DNA from: Ophioderma brevispina
Lineage: Eukaryota; Echinodermata; Ophiuroidea; Amphilepidida; Ophiodermatidae
Assembly (NCBI GenBank): GCA_023653785.1
Contig: JAMKCH010012450.1
Location: forward strand, 26,839 to 90,838
Direction: 5' to 3'
Length of the DNA stretch: 64,000 bases
The translations under genes and the position numbers were made by a program. Shown one piece after another: positions 22,486-33,156 of this stretch; within the stretch, counting starts at the first letter, position 1; every line of letters starts with the position of its first letter. Under the pieces are notes generated by a model that was given only the letters and a program-made list of their open reading frames with translations, had not been told where the DNA came from and ran no database searches.

Positions 22486-23471
22486 TACACACACTGGCCA
22501 AAAGTATTGCAACATGTAGAAAAAGCAATTTATATTCAAAAATTGATTTAAAATTGTACCAGGAGGTCCTGACTACACATTACGTAATCATTGCCAAAGT
22601 TGTAATTTTCAAACAGATGCTGTTTCCCAGAATCAAGTAGCGCGAAAAACGTTTAATTTGATTGCCATGATCCCTAAATATGGCGGGTTAAAGGAGTTGG
22701 CTAATGATGACTTGCCGATTGTACACCAGAAAAAATACGGCTACAGGAACGTCAACAACGCTGCAAAATAGTCGCTAAATGAACCTTATGGGATTGTCAG
22801 GGTCTGCTCTAAATGTTTAGGGCAAAAAACTGCGTGGTTGTATGGACCGAAAATGAGCAAATGTCAATAAAAGATGGAAGCACGTTCATCGCCGTTGGAC
22901 TCAGGAAATTTAATGGCAAGAAAGAGGTCACGTGATAATTTGAAAACAACTTTTAAATCACACCGTTGACATTGTGCTGTTTGTCATGCAATATGAAACG
23001 TGTAATTAGACATCATTTACGTAAACCACGTGATTTATCATTCGAATTGCATTTCAGGTGTCTCCAAATTTCTCGATTTTTTCGAAGACCGCTGTCTTTC
23101 ATTGACTTAATCTCATTTACGGTCCACACAACCCACTATAATTTTATCTCATAAACATTAGGGTAACCCCTAATGAACTCGTACAATTCATTAAGCCATA
23201 TTGTTGGTTTCTGTGTCTGTATTCCTTCTGGAGTGCAATCGGCAAGTTATCATTCGCTGTTCCTTCAATCTGCCATATTTAGGGGACATGACAATTGAAT
23301 CAAACGTTTATTCACCCTCTTGGGTTCTGGGGAATAGCGTCTGTATGAAAAACACAACTTTGACATTTAATACGTATTTTGTTGTAAAAAAATCATGGTA
23401 TAATTTGAAATCAGTTGGTGATAATGAATTTCGTTTTCTACATGTTCGAATCCTTTTGGCCAGTGTGTGTA
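22486..23471. mobile_element. Tc1-type non-autonomous element, about 985 bp
   Basis: The left end ACACACACTGGCCAAAAGTA with ACATGTAGAAAAAGCAATTT is matched at the right by CTACATGTTCGAATCCTTTT and GGCCAGTGTGTGT inverted. Inverted similarity reaches about 75 bp. CACTGGCCAAAAG is typical of Tc1-family ends. The interior shows no transposase frame. Confidence 0.75.
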
Positions 23472-23902
23472 TCTTGGACTAATAACTCAATTATGTTTGA
23501 TGTCATTAATTTTAGCTGAAAAATATTGAATTTAGAAAATGCCAAAATCCGCGTGGACACATTTTTATAACACAATCATATGTGCACTAGGGTAAGGTTT
23601 TGAAAATACTCTCTTAAAATAAAAGAGTGAAAAATCACTCTGAATTTCGAGTAATTTTAAATTAACTCTAATCGAGTGGCTTTAGCTCTAAAAGAGCGAG
23701 AAAATGCAACCTGACACCTTAACTCGCGGTTAACCGAGCTCACTCTGTTACCGAGTGGCTCAAAATGCCACTCTGGGAGTGAAGCCCAGTCTGAACTCTT
23801 ATCGACCGGATTTTAGCTCTAAAAGAGTGAGAAAATGCTCACTCTTTTTCGGAGTGAACTAATAGCCAATCGCCGCAAATCGCGTGATTATTTTCGAACA
23901 AC

Positions 23903-23974
23903 ATGGCGGACGAGTTAAGTGAGACCGTCAGCAAACGGTTGAACTTAGTGAAGAAATCATAGATATCTTCAAGG
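23903..23974 (+). pseudogene. Exon-like start inside the ACTCT hairpin element
   Basis: AACATGGCGGACGAG is a strong initiation context. The frame reads MADELSETVSKRLNLVKKS then stops; shifting one base after KR gives ELSEEIIDIFK running into AAGG^GTGAGT, an excellent splice donor. The ATG, acidic N-terminus and donor look like a first coding exon with a single-base defect, perhaps of the element's own protein or a captured host exon. No further exon is recognised. Confidence 0.35.
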
Positions 23975-24109
23975 GTGAGTATATTTTATGTGTCGGTCAC
24001 AGTTCATAGCATTTACAGACAAAGTGTGGAGAAGCATTAAATGTTATTTACTGTATTATCACTCGTACATACGGTAGTCTGCGCCAGGCTAGGCTTACAC
24101 ATGTACGAA

Positions 24110-24255
24110 ACGCACAATCATGCATGTCACGGGCATGCATGCCATGATCATACACGTCATGCATGCCACAATCATGCATGTCTCACTGAATCATGCCAAT
24201 GATGCACCACAATATTCATTCATGTCACGATGCTATGAATTATGACCTACACATA
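24110..24255. repeat. Short tandem repeat rich in CATGC
   Basis: ATCATGCATGTCAC and variants (CATGCATGCCATGATCATAC, CATGCATGCCACAATCATGC) repeat about seven times inside the hairpin element. Confidence 0.75.
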
Positions 24256-24485
24256 CAATATACTCACCAAACAAACAAAATTCACAAATAATCACAACTC
24301 TATAAGAGTGACTAGTTCACTCTAAAAAGGAGTTATCAGTTCACTCTTTCCTTAGAGTTATTTGGTTCACTCTTTATTTTGAGTGGATCTCACTCTAAAA
24401 GATGGGTCACTCGGCTGGCTCTTTTTTGGAGTGAGATTTCACTCTTTTAGAGTGGTTTTTCACTCTTTCGTTTTAAGAGAGTAGG

Positions 24486-24585
24486 CTTGGGTTTAAAAGG
24501 TGGGGTTGGGGGTTCGAAGCTAGAATGGGGTTTCAAAGCTAGGGTTAGTTTCAAAGCTAGGATTGGGTTTTGAAGCTAGGGCGCC
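24486..24585. repeat. About 20-bp tandem repeat
   Basis: GGGTTTCAAAGCTAGGGTT-like units (GGTTCGAAGCTAGAATG, GGTTTCAAAGCTAGGG, GTTTCAAAGCTAGGATT, GGGTTTTGAAGCTAGGG) repeat four times next to the hairpin element. Confidence 0.8.
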
Positions 24586-24588
24586 TAA

Positions 24589-24820
24589 CTGACCAGCCTG
24601 CTGGTTTCGTGGTCTTTGGCCACTGCAATAGCTATAGTCCGATCTGTTTCGGTGACTTTTTGTAGAGCTTCTTTGAACAGTTTTGGAACCGATTTTAGTT
24701 TGCCAACATAAGCTTTGATTTGTGACCAAATGAGTTGTTATGGGTTAAAATTCGGGTTATAAGGAGGAAGACTAACTATTTCATGGCCATATGCTTTGGC
24801 CAGATCATCTATTCTGCACC
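24589..24820 (-). pseudogene. DDE-superfamily transposase C-terminal fragment
   Basis: On the minus strand the frame reads LAKAYGHEIVSLPPYNPNFN, then P-stop-QLIWSQIKAYVGK. This matches the LPPYxPxLNPIExxWxxxK box of IS630/Tc1-like DDE transposases. The glutamate codon of NPIE is replaced by a TAA stop, so the copy is dead. The N-terminal parts are not recognised nearby. Confidence 0.7.
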
Positions 24821-24984
24821 TGCATAAAAGGAAAAATATTGAATGGCCTGCCCTTTTTTAATCCCCAACTGTTACGCTACTCTCATTAATCCTCTGAGAG
24901 GATTTTCAAAAGTCAATGTTTTGTTGTGAAGTTTTATTATTGCTTCTCATACATCAGAGCTTGTACCGGGGCTTGTAAACATTA

Positions 24985-25830
24985 TCTCCATCCGTAAATA
25001 GTAACGCACTAATTACGGCTTGAGCATAGCACGTGCGCGTAACGCACTGCCTAGATATATTACGCTTTGCTACTCATTGTTGTCCAAAACGGCGACCCAT
25101 TTAGTCTTTACAGGCATAATTATACAGACGAAAATTTCAATTAGATAGAGAAATTATTAATAAAGTATATAACACAAATATAGACTTATTCAGGACTCTG
25201 GTTTAAAATTATGGTCCATCGGTGAGTGCAATAGTTCTATTTTGCATTTGCTTGGGGCCTGGCTTGCGCCCCTCAGCAAAAGAGTATTATATTGCAGTCA
25301 CTTCGGGGCCTATAGTTTTAACCAGAGCCTCTGATGGCAGTATAATGTATTACAAATACTTCATTAGTAGATTCATGTTCATTGAATGATCAAAAGAAGG
25401 TCACGTGATCAGAAACAATCCTACTATACCACCCAGCAGTACTATCGGCTCCCAAGCCGTAAATATTAGACTATTTACGGCTTGGGAGCCGCGAATAGTA
25501 GCCTTGTTCATCGCGTATGCGAGTAACGCACTGCCGAGACCTACTGCATTTTAGAATTCACTGGTGTCAAAAAAGCGACCTTGATTGAGTCTTTACAAGC
25601 TTTTACAGACAAAAAATTCAATAAGAATGAGAAATGTATTAATCAAGTATACAAAACAAATATATACTGCCTTTATTCGAGTCTCTGGTTTAAATTTATG
25701 GTCTCTCGATGACTGCAATAGTGCTATTTTGCTTCGGGGCTGCGCCACTCAGCAAAATATCACTATTGCAGTCACCTCGGCCCATATGTTACTCAGAGCA
25801 TCATGTGACAGTATAAATTTTGTATAATAT
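24985..25830. repeat. Tandem duplication, period about 474-484 bp, with hairpins
   Basis: GTAACGCACTGCC occurs at 25039 and 25523, ATTGCAGTCAC at 25291 and 25765. Between them both copies carry AGTCTTTACA, CTGGTTTAAA and CAGCAAAA blocks. Each copy opens with a palindrome: 25441-25493 pairs ACTATCGGCTCCCAAGCCGT with its complement; the first copy has a weaker CCGTAAATAGT/ATTACGG version. Each copy also has an inverted GACTGCAATAG/CTATTGCAGTC pair. Confidence 0.85.
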
Positions 25831-25876
25831 ATGCGGAAGGAAGAATAATGTATTTCTTACCTTAATACCTTAAATC

Positions 25877-25975
25877 AGAGGTTACGTGGGCTGTAGTGGT
25901 TAAAAAAACAAACACGTGATCTTTGACCTGAAAGTTGTAGGATCAAACCCCGTCGGTACCAATATCGCGTTGTAT
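25877..25975 (+). mobile_element. Possible tRNA-like SINE head
   Basis: TGGGCTGTAGTGGTTAAA resembles an A box and GTAGGATCAAACCCCG a degenerate B box, 45 bp apart. No SINE body follows because a MITE end starts at 25986. Confidence 0.35.
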
Positions 25976-26455
25976 TCCACCTAGGTTAAAGGTGCAACGA
26001 GAGATTTTATATAACAGGACGTGTCCCAAAAATATGAACATTCTGATTTCTACACTAATGTAAAGCATTCTATCAAAAATATCCCAATGTGAAATGCTTA
26101 GGCTGAGAATTATTTTTGGAATTAAAGCAAATCAAAATCGTCTTTTGTTTTCACTTTTAAAGGGACAAAATATTCAGACATAATGAAATGGATCCTTACT
26201 GAAATCACTTCCACAAATTTTAAAACAATTTTGATGTTTACATTCTGCAAAAACAGTAAAAACACCAATAGTTTGTGGCAGTTCGTGACAATTCCTGCCA
26301 CGGAAAATCAAGGTGTGGACATCCCTATCAGAATTTACAGTGTATCTAGCATGTTTTGGACATAATTCAAAAGCATTCAGACTGTGATTCATACATTGTA
26401 CTACAGGCTTGCTGTAAGATATTCATCTGAAAAGTGAAAGTCGGGATTAGCACAT

Positions 26456-27188
26456 TTATCATTTAGTAGACATGAATACTTGAATCTCATTGGTTAACAG
26501 ACCAATTAATATATATTCCGTATTGCGTAGTAGGAATTTGCTAACCACGTAATATATCCCGTATTACGTGATGATTACACTAAGCATTAGACCCCTACTT
26601 TACATACATTAAAATCTATGTATGTAGTGATCTTGTGCATCTGTGGAAGAGACTGCTCTGCCTGCTCCCTCTGAGAAGCACAATCCAATATGGCCCTTTT
26701 TGCAACCCACTGCTGTGTGTGATTGTGCAATGCAAAACATATTGATAGAGTAAATTATTCCTATGTTCTTCATGTGTAAATAAATTTGGAATTCCCTGTG
26801 TTTTAGAGAAATGGTGGCTACTGCCAGGAAGTCTTTCAAAGAGGTGAGTTAAATAATAAATGTTTCCTCAGTCTAGAGTGCAGTGGGCAGGCATACTCTG
26901 CAGAATTCAACTACTGTGTAGTGCCTCTGTCTGACATGACAGCTTGGTCTAGGACTGCCTTGTTGGGCATTGGGAAAGCTGGTCTACAAAAATTATGTTG
27001 CTGTTGATTTGTACTTTGTAGGCCTGTATAGATACTAGAGATAGGCCTAGACTAGGCCAGAGGCCTGTGGTCTAGGGATACTGAAGTCCTTGGCCATGAC
27101 ATGATCTACCTCTGGCTGTGCTATTCCAGATTTAGATCTGATCTACTTTAGGCTTACCACTTCAATATTCATGTCTACTAAATGATAA
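26456..27188. mobile_element. MITE family B, unit 1
   Basis: It is bounded by TTATCATTTAGTAGACATGA and its complement TCATGTCTACTAAATGATAA. Inside, GATCTTGTGCATCTGTGGAA and a short ORF with a splice donor (ATGGTGGCTACTGCC at 26812, AAAGAG^GTGAGT at about 26842) are shared with unit 2, which has lost the ATG. Confidence 0.75.
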
Positions 27189-27199
27189 ATTCGTTATCC

Positions 27200-27301
27200 C
27201 CTGTTTGTTCTACGCAATACGGAAAATACCTATGGTTGGGTGCCGTATCATTTCGGCCTACGGCCTCATGTGATACAGCACCCAACCATTGGTATTTTTC
27301 C
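27200..27301. repeat. Hairpin linking two family B units
   Basis: GGAAAATACCTATGGTTGGG, TGCCGTATCAT pairs with ATGTGATACAGCACCCAACC, ATTGGTATTTTTCC across a GC-rich loop (TTCGGCCTACGGCCTC). The stem is about 36 bp. Confidence 0.85.
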
Positions 27302-28087
27302 TTATCATTTAGTAGACATGAATGGTGAATGCTGATTGGTTAATGTCCCAATTAATATTTTGCCGTATTACCAGAGTAATTTTTCATTACTCACTGGATA
27401 TGAGCCCTTATTACGTAATGCTTACACCAAGTATCAAGTCCCCCTACTTTACATGCATTCAAATCTATAGATGTAATGATCTTGTGCATCTGTGGAAGAG
27501 ACTGTTCCAGCACCCTCTGAAGTGCACAATCCAAGATGGTCTTTTTGGTTCAACACAATGGTGTGACTGCTGCTGGCAATCCCAAACAAATATTTCTACT
27601 TGATACATTTTCCCTACATTCTTTATGTACAAAAACATTTTTAAAGTTCCCCTGTGTGTTTTGAGGGACTAGTGACCTTTGTGATGTCTTTCAAAGAGGT
27701 AAGTTAGTGTGTTTTCCTTAGCTACAGTGCCATGCTCTCCTGCAGAATTCAACTCTCACTGACTCTGTGCACTGCATAGGCAAGACTACTACTGAATCAC
27801 TGTGGCCATGACATCATGGTCTAGGACTGTCTTGTTGGGAAATTGGGGAAAAATTGTATGTATCAGTACAATGATGACTGAGTTTGTGTTACTGTGCAGT
27901 TAGTCCAACTTGTTGATTTGTACATTGTAGGCCTCAGTAGAAACAGGCCTAGACTAGGGTGGCCTAGTCACAGTCTGAGCTTTCTGGATTCTGTACTTAG
28001 ATTGTAGTGTAGCTGTGCTAATCCAGATTTAAATAAAATTTAATCAACTTTATAGGCTTACCACTTCAAATGTCTACTAAATGATAA
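27302..28087. mobile_element. MITE family B, unit 2
   Basis: The left end TTATCATTTAGTAGACATGA and right end TGTCTACTAAATGATAA mirror each other. Internal order matches unit 1 (CCCTACTTTACATGCATTC, CTTGTGCATCTGTGGAAGAG, TCTTTCAAAGAGGTAAGTTA), with moderate divergence. Confidence 0.75.
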
Positions 28088-28544
28088 ATTCGTTACCCCC
28101 TGTTTGTTCTCACGCAATACGGAAAAATATCTATGGTTTGTTTCCAATATCACATTCGATAACAGGGGATAACTAATAATATACAATAGCATTGGTTTGT
28201 GAGCTGATGGTTGCTTGATTTTCAAGTTTGATAAAATGCTGGCAGTAATGTCAGCATCCTTGGCTGAGAGGTGAAGCTTACAAGGAAAATAATATTAGTT
28301 ACTCCTCCTTTTTTTACAAAATGTAAACACCGAAATTGTTTTCAATTTTTTTTAGAAGTGCATTTCAGTAAGCGTTCATTTCTTTATGTCTGAATATTTT
28401 TTTCATGCCATTGTGGTATTTCCGTAGCCAAATACAAGGTAAGCAATCCTTTGGGTGTCTTATCAATATGACATCCCTACATATCTACATATGACACAAT
28501 ATACGGATGCCCAAAATCTCTTGTTGCACCTTTAAAGTTATAAA

Positions 28545-28680
28545 GAAACTCGTTGAGTGAGAGGAATGGCGAATCCCCCACCAAAAATTGAGGATTCTGA
28601 CCCAAGTGCTTTTAGAAAGAGATATAGACACTCAGGGCTCAAAGCTCTGGCACGACATTTACCTTAATCTTACCTTTAAT
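28545..28680 (+). mobile_element. SINE 3' fragment (same family as 33936-34215)
   Basis: GAGAGGAATGGCGAATCCCC, GAGGATTCTGACCCAAG, AAAGAGATATAGACACTCAG and CTCTGGCACGAC match in order the 3' half of the 33.9-kb SINE. The tRNA-like head is missing. Confidence 0.6.
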
Positions 28681-29045
28681 TAAAAGAAATCACACGCATT
28701 TGATCTTTCCCGTGTTGTCTGAAGGAACACCTAAATGCTATAGTACGCGTGCTTCTGGCATTGTACACCGTAATAGTTAAAGGATGGTAGAGAATTCTCG
28801 CAGACAGACCAAAGTCTATGAACGGAAGTTAATGCGACAAAGCTAACACATTCAAATTTGACATTATATCATAAGGCGCATCAATCCGACGTGTTGACGA
28901 ATTTGTTAATAGTTAATCTAAGTGGGAGTGTTGTATTTATTTTTATTTTGATCGGCTAACAGTAAAAAGGACCATTTGAAGAGATATTAAACATTCGAGT
29001 TAAGATCATACGATGTGACATTACCTTTGCATAGCTACGTCTAAG

Positions 29046-29374
29046 ATGGCTGCTGGTCTTAGATTGGTATTTGGTCGGCTCACGTCCTCCAGCCCCTTTC
29101 GTTTAAATTCACGACATGTTACCCTCCAAAGGCACATCAGAGGCAGTAGCGAATATCCCAAGATATCTGGAAATACAGAACAAGATGAACGCATTAATAA
29201 AAACATCACCGGAAGAAGTTTTCAGCCACGATCTACTGTTTCTACTTCACCAAAACTCGAGTTTGACAATACAATCGTAGCATACAGAGGAAAAGCAACC
29301 TTGGAGATAATCCGTGCCCTGTTTGTTCTCAACATGTGCAAGATTCAAGTGCTAGTAACCTACCAAATATGCCG
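29046..29374 (+). CDS. PRODH: Proline dehydrogenase-like, exon 1 (mitochondrial)
   Basis: The ATG at 29046 lies in AAGATGG context. The N-terminus MAAGLRLVFGRLTSSSPFRL is basic, hydroxylated and lacks acid residues, as a mitochondrial presequence should. The C-terminal part, LEFDNTIVAYRGKATLEIIR then ALFVLNMC, matches the start of the PRODH domain (FDNT.AYRSK...ELLRALLVF.LC). The exon ends TGCCG^GTAAAA in phase 2; joined to 44672 the spacing to the GKKVF block equals that of human PRODH. PRODH oxidises proline to pyrroline-5-carboxylate with FAD in the mitochondrial inner membrane/matrix. No frame defect is present in this exon. Confidence 0.72.
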
Positions 29375-29411
29375 GTAAAATCTTCCGTTTTGTTTTCTGG
29401 TGGAATATCAG

Positions 29412-29763
29412 TTAAAGGGGCAACGAGAGATTTCAAGTCATCCTTATTTTCTGTGATATGTAATGATTTCATATAGATTAGATGCTCAATAGATTCCCTA
29501 CCTTTTATTTGGTTACAGAAATAGCTTAATATGAAAACAAAAGGTAATTTGTATATGCTTATATTTCATAGGCTGAATTTCGTATTTGCTCCTATACGAA
29601 ATTAGAAATTTCACATTTTTATACCAAAGAAACAGTTCTCAGCTTAATCCTTACAGAATACAGATGGGGCTGTTTTGATATAAAGCTTTACAACAGTGTC
29701 AAAATCAGAATTTTTACATTTTTGGGGAGCACCTGTTATTTGAAATCTCTCGTTACCCCTTAA
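29412..29763. mobile_element. TTAA-flanked MITE in PRODH intron 1
   Basis: Starts TTAAAGGGGCAACGAGAGAT and ends ATCTCTCGTTACCCCTTAA. TTAA at both outer edges fits a piggyBac-type target duplication. Internal repeats include CAAAATCAGAATTTTTACAT. The same ends occur at 25986 and 28535. Confidence 0.75.
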
Positions 29764-29769
29764 GCCTAA

Positions 29770-30460
29770 ATGAATACCCACATGCAAGAAGTGCTTACCT
29801 AGTCTATTTAGCTTCTATTATTTGCAATTTTGAAATGAAAAATATAGAGAGTACTTCTTACACATGCAGGCATTCATATAACATATAATAGTAATCGGAA
29901 TTTCGACATAGTAATATGAATAGTTTTATTATAGCATATTGAACAAATTAACCCTCATGTATCTGAGCCATTTTTGTATCACACCCGAAGGGTGGTTACC
30001 ACACCTTTAATTTTCTATGTTTCTCCCCTTTTATTTTCTATATTAAAGAGCCAATCTTTAAATTTGGTATCATAAGATAACTTGGAGTATTTTCTTTCTA
30101 TTGACTAAATTACGTCATAAGTCAAAATAAGTATAAAAATACTGGATGTTAGGTGGATAATGGATGGGCTTGCAATCATAACAATGGCACTATCCAACTA
30201 GTCATTTGCCATTTAGAGTCAAAAATCGCATGAAAGTATGAAAATCTGATACCCTATCTTCTTTGGCGCAAATTAAATTTTTGCCTATTCTACACTATGT
30301 GTGTATTTGTCTATAGAAATTGACAGTTTTGGTGCCTTGCGGACTTTACGACGCCATTCTGTCGGCATGCTGTGCATGTTGGTGTTTTTGGCGGACGACA
30401 TACACCATAATATTTATCGATTGTATCGACATGAAAGGCACGCCATTCGGCCAAGCCATA
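29770..30460. other. Intronic; no gene recognised
   Basis: AT-rich sequence within the inferred PRODH intron; nothing else supportable. Confidence 0.4.
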
Positions 30461-30462
30461 AG

Positions 30463-31330
30463 GGTCATAACGTCTTGCCGCAACGTTGTGACATTTCGGC
30501 AACGCGTTGCGGTGTCAGCCAATCAAAATCATGAATTTTGGTGACTTATTTCAAAAAATAGATCCACAAAGCCTTGTAAGTTATCTGCCAACCTCACAAC
30601 GCATTGCGAGCCTTGCGAGCTTCACAACGCATTGGAAGGTCCACAACGCGTTGCGGAAGCCCGCAAGCCATAAGGGTCATAACGTATTGCTGCAACACGT
30701 TGTGAGAAAGTCACAACGCGTTACGAAAATTCCACAACGCTTTGCCGAAATTTCACAACGTGTTGCGGTGTCGGCCAATCAGAATGATGAATTTCTTTGC
30801 ATATTTCAAAAAAATAAATCTCACAAAGCGTTGCGACCTTTACATGTAAACCTTCACAACGCGTTGCAAACCTTCACAACGCGTTGCGGCAATACCCTTC
30901 ACATCGCGTTGTGAAGTTTAAAGTATTTTCATTTTTTTTGGAAGTGCATTTCTGTAAGGGTCCATTTCATTATGTCTGAATGCCATTTCATGCCATTCAT
31001 TATTTTCATGCCATTGTGTGCCTTTAAGGGATTTCTGTAGCCAAATACAAGATTAGCAATCCTCGCAACGCGTTGCGGCACTACGTTATGGCTTTATGGC
31101 TTGCGATACCCACAAACCATAAGGGTCGTAACGTATTGCTGCAACGCGTTGTGACAATTCCACAACGCGTTGCCAAAATTTCACAATGCGTTGCGGTGTC
31201 GGCCAATCAGAATGATAAATTTCTCTGACATATTAAAAAAAAATAAACAGGTTGCTAGATACTTTGCAACGCGTTGTGGGTCTATTTTTATATAGGGCCT
31301 ACGTCACAGAAATTCATCATTCTAATTGGC
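30463..31330. repeat. Cluster of the palindrome CAACGCGTTG
   Basis: Exact CAACGCGTTG occurs at about 30500, 30644, 30857, 30877, 31066, 31142, 31163 and 31267. At least eight one- or two-base variants lie between (CAACGCATTG, CAACACGTTG, CAACGTGTTG, CAACGCTTTG, CATCGCGTTG). A second block, CGGCCAATCAGAATGAT followed by AATTTC, appears at about 30515, 30772 and 31198, and inverted at about 31308. A family A MITE scrap (30918-31050) splits the cluster. Confidence 0.85.
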
Positions 31331-31384
31331 CTACAATTAGAATGATGGTTTGTGGTTTGTGGGCTTTCGCTAAAGGCTATAGGG

Positions 31385-31545
31385 TTTACTGCAACTTTTA
31401 AATCCTGGGGTGGGTTCGGTCAAGTGAGCATAACTTCAACTCAGTCCATCGCCACTTGAGGTGTCAAAATACGAGTAAATAAACACCGCTTCCAAATATA
31501 ATACAATACAATGTATCGTTTGAACTTGACAAATTTCAGGGGTGG
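31385..31545. repeat. Dispersed repeat shared with 14634-14910
   Basis: TTTACTGCAACTTTTAAATC, GGGTTCGGTCAAG, GAGGTGTCAAAATACGAGTA and AATAAACACC recur in the 14.7-kb repeat. Confidence 0.55.
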
Positions 31546-31549
31546 GGAG

Positions 31550-32610
31550 TTACTTTTTTGGATGTATTGACATCAATTATACACAATTTAAAGTTGGATC
31601 ATCGCCTACGGTGTGATGCCCAGATATTGTTTAAATTATTAGGAAATATTGGTATTGGTAAAAGAAATATGCATGCCAAATTTTTTTCCGAAAAGGCATT
31701 TTGGAGGTATTTTCAAATTCCCATAGCCTAATCACTTTTAACAGGGACTGATTTTGGCAATATAGAAAATGGAACAAAATCAAGCAACTTGTGAAAAACT
31801 AAACATTTTTGATGTAATTGATGAGTTATAAGATTGACTTTTTGTGATTAGAGAAACACCAAACATCCACATAATGTACATCACGTAGGATTTTGTTGTA
31901 GTTATTTTGATGACCGGATACATTAATTGCTAGCAGATCATAACTCCCTCTATCTAGCTTTTATTCTATTCGTCTATGAAAGTTGAACTGTAAATCAAAT
32001 ATCTGACAAAATGCACTTGCATTGAAGCACCTATTCTCTTTGTAAAAATACGTGAAACAAATAGTGACTAGTTTAAGTTGTCGTAAACCCGTAACGCCCA
32101 TCAGTTCAGTTCAGATATAACAGATCGGTTGGAGGGTAGGCCAAAAAATAGCAAAACTTGCAATGTGTTCTCCCATACAAGAACGTCAAAAATCAAACGA
32201 AAACAAACAATAATAACAAGACGAAGGTAGTGCAAAACAAGACAAGACATGACAGGACAGGTGCAGACGGAAATGCTGGTCATGGCGAATTGGCTTGAAC
32301 ATGGTCAGAAAAGAAGCTGTAGAAAAATCATATTGTCGTTGGGCAGGAAAAACCTCATATGTGCATTTGACCTCTAAGAGCAAAACCTCGTATGTGCATT
32401 TTCGGTAACACTGACAAAACGACCTGTTTGGCGATACTGTCGTTTTGCAAAGTATAGTTTTAATACTAAGCATACAATATTGGCGATGGTTCCGCCCCTA
32501 GTAGTGAGGAGGCGGTTGTTTCCTTCTTCATATTTGAAATTGATTTTTCAGTTTTATAGGTATAAGGGCATCACAGACAATCATTTCCAACTTGTTGTGA
32601 ATTGTCAGCA
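31550..32610. other. Intronic; no gene recognised
   Basis: AT-rich. A 37-bp duplication (AAAACCTCATATGTGCATTT / AAAACCTCGTATGTGCATTT) at about 32347-32400 and a small AAAACGAC.../...GTCGTTTT hairpin follow one another; otherwise nothing. Confidence 0.4.
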
Positions 32611-32613
32611 TCG

Positions 32614-33080
32614 TTTGTACAGGGATCAAATGTCAAATTGATGATATTGTTGCAAAAAAAGGTCAAAGGTCAATATTTCAATCTACAGTGGTCAAAATGC
32701 AAAAAATGCACGGATTTCGATGAAAATGATCTCAAATTGATGTTTTTATCAATCCAGTTCCTATTCAGAATAGTTTGCCCTATCCAGGATTACATCTTAA
32801 CCATGGTAACACCCTCATTTTGCCTGACGCCATCGAATCCAATGGACACGGATTTACATTCGAGTGTTACCAAGGGTCAATTTAAGACCATTTTCATTCA
32901 AATCCGTGCAATTGTTGCATTTTTTACCCCCTGAAGACCGAAAAGTTCACCTTTGACTTTTTTGCTAATAACTCCAGATAGGGCAAACTATACCTTCCCG
33001 AATCCTTACGGCTAAAGGAACACATTGGTGATATTTTTAGCACAATATCATCAGTTTGAATTTGACTCCTGTACAATACT
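32614..33080. repeat. Long foldback element (core-motif family, copy 3)
   Basis: The left arm GTTTGTACAGGGATCAAATG, AAAATGCACGGATTTCGATG, AAAATGATCTCAAATTG is mirrored at the right as CAATTTAAGACCATTTTCAT, TCAAATCCGTGCAATTG and GACTCCTGTACAATAC. The right arm contains the complement of AAGGATTCGGGAAGGTATAG, the shared core. Confidence 0.75.
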
Positions 33081-33156
33081 TAAATGGCGCCCTCAGGTGG
33101 AAATACGACACTGGCAATTTCAAAAAACAAGTTGAATTGATTTGCTGTGATGTTAA

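Larger units (their letters stand above)
23608..24482. mobile_element. Hairpin element built from ACTCT/AGAGT words
   Basis: The ends are inverted: TACTCTCTTAAAAT, AAAGAGTGAAAAATCACTCT on the left and AGAGTGGTTTTTCACTCTTT, CGTTTTAAGAGAGTA on the right. Both flanks (23608-23860 and 24295-24482) are packed with CACTCT, AGAGTGA, GAGTG and their complements, so each arm can also fold locally. The middle contains an exon-like start and a CATGC-rich tandem. The superfamily is unknown. Confidence 0.7.
26157..28418. mobile_element. MITE family A copy, interrupted
   Basis: The left end TTTAAAGGGACAAAATATTC, AGACATAATGAAA and the right segment TTTCTTTATGTCTGAATATT, TTTTTCATGCCATTGTGG are inverted relative to each other. 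The subterminal blocks TTACATTCTGCAAAAACAGT (26239) and GACAATTCCTGCCA match the intact-looking copy at 45935-46507. Two family B units sit between. Confidence 0.65.
25986..28535. mobile_element. Outer inverted ends of a nested MITE cluster
   Basis: TTAAAGGTGCAACGAGAGAT at 25986 is mirrored by ATCTCTTGTTGCACCTTTAA ending at 28535. The same end sequence bounds the small element at 29412-29763, so these are ends of one family whose interior has been filled by other elements. Confidence 0.6.

Noticed and set aside
30463..31330. CRISPR-like or bacterial palindromic repeat
   Set aside because: Spacing is irregular, the word is only 10 bp, and the context is eukaryotic introns and MITEs.
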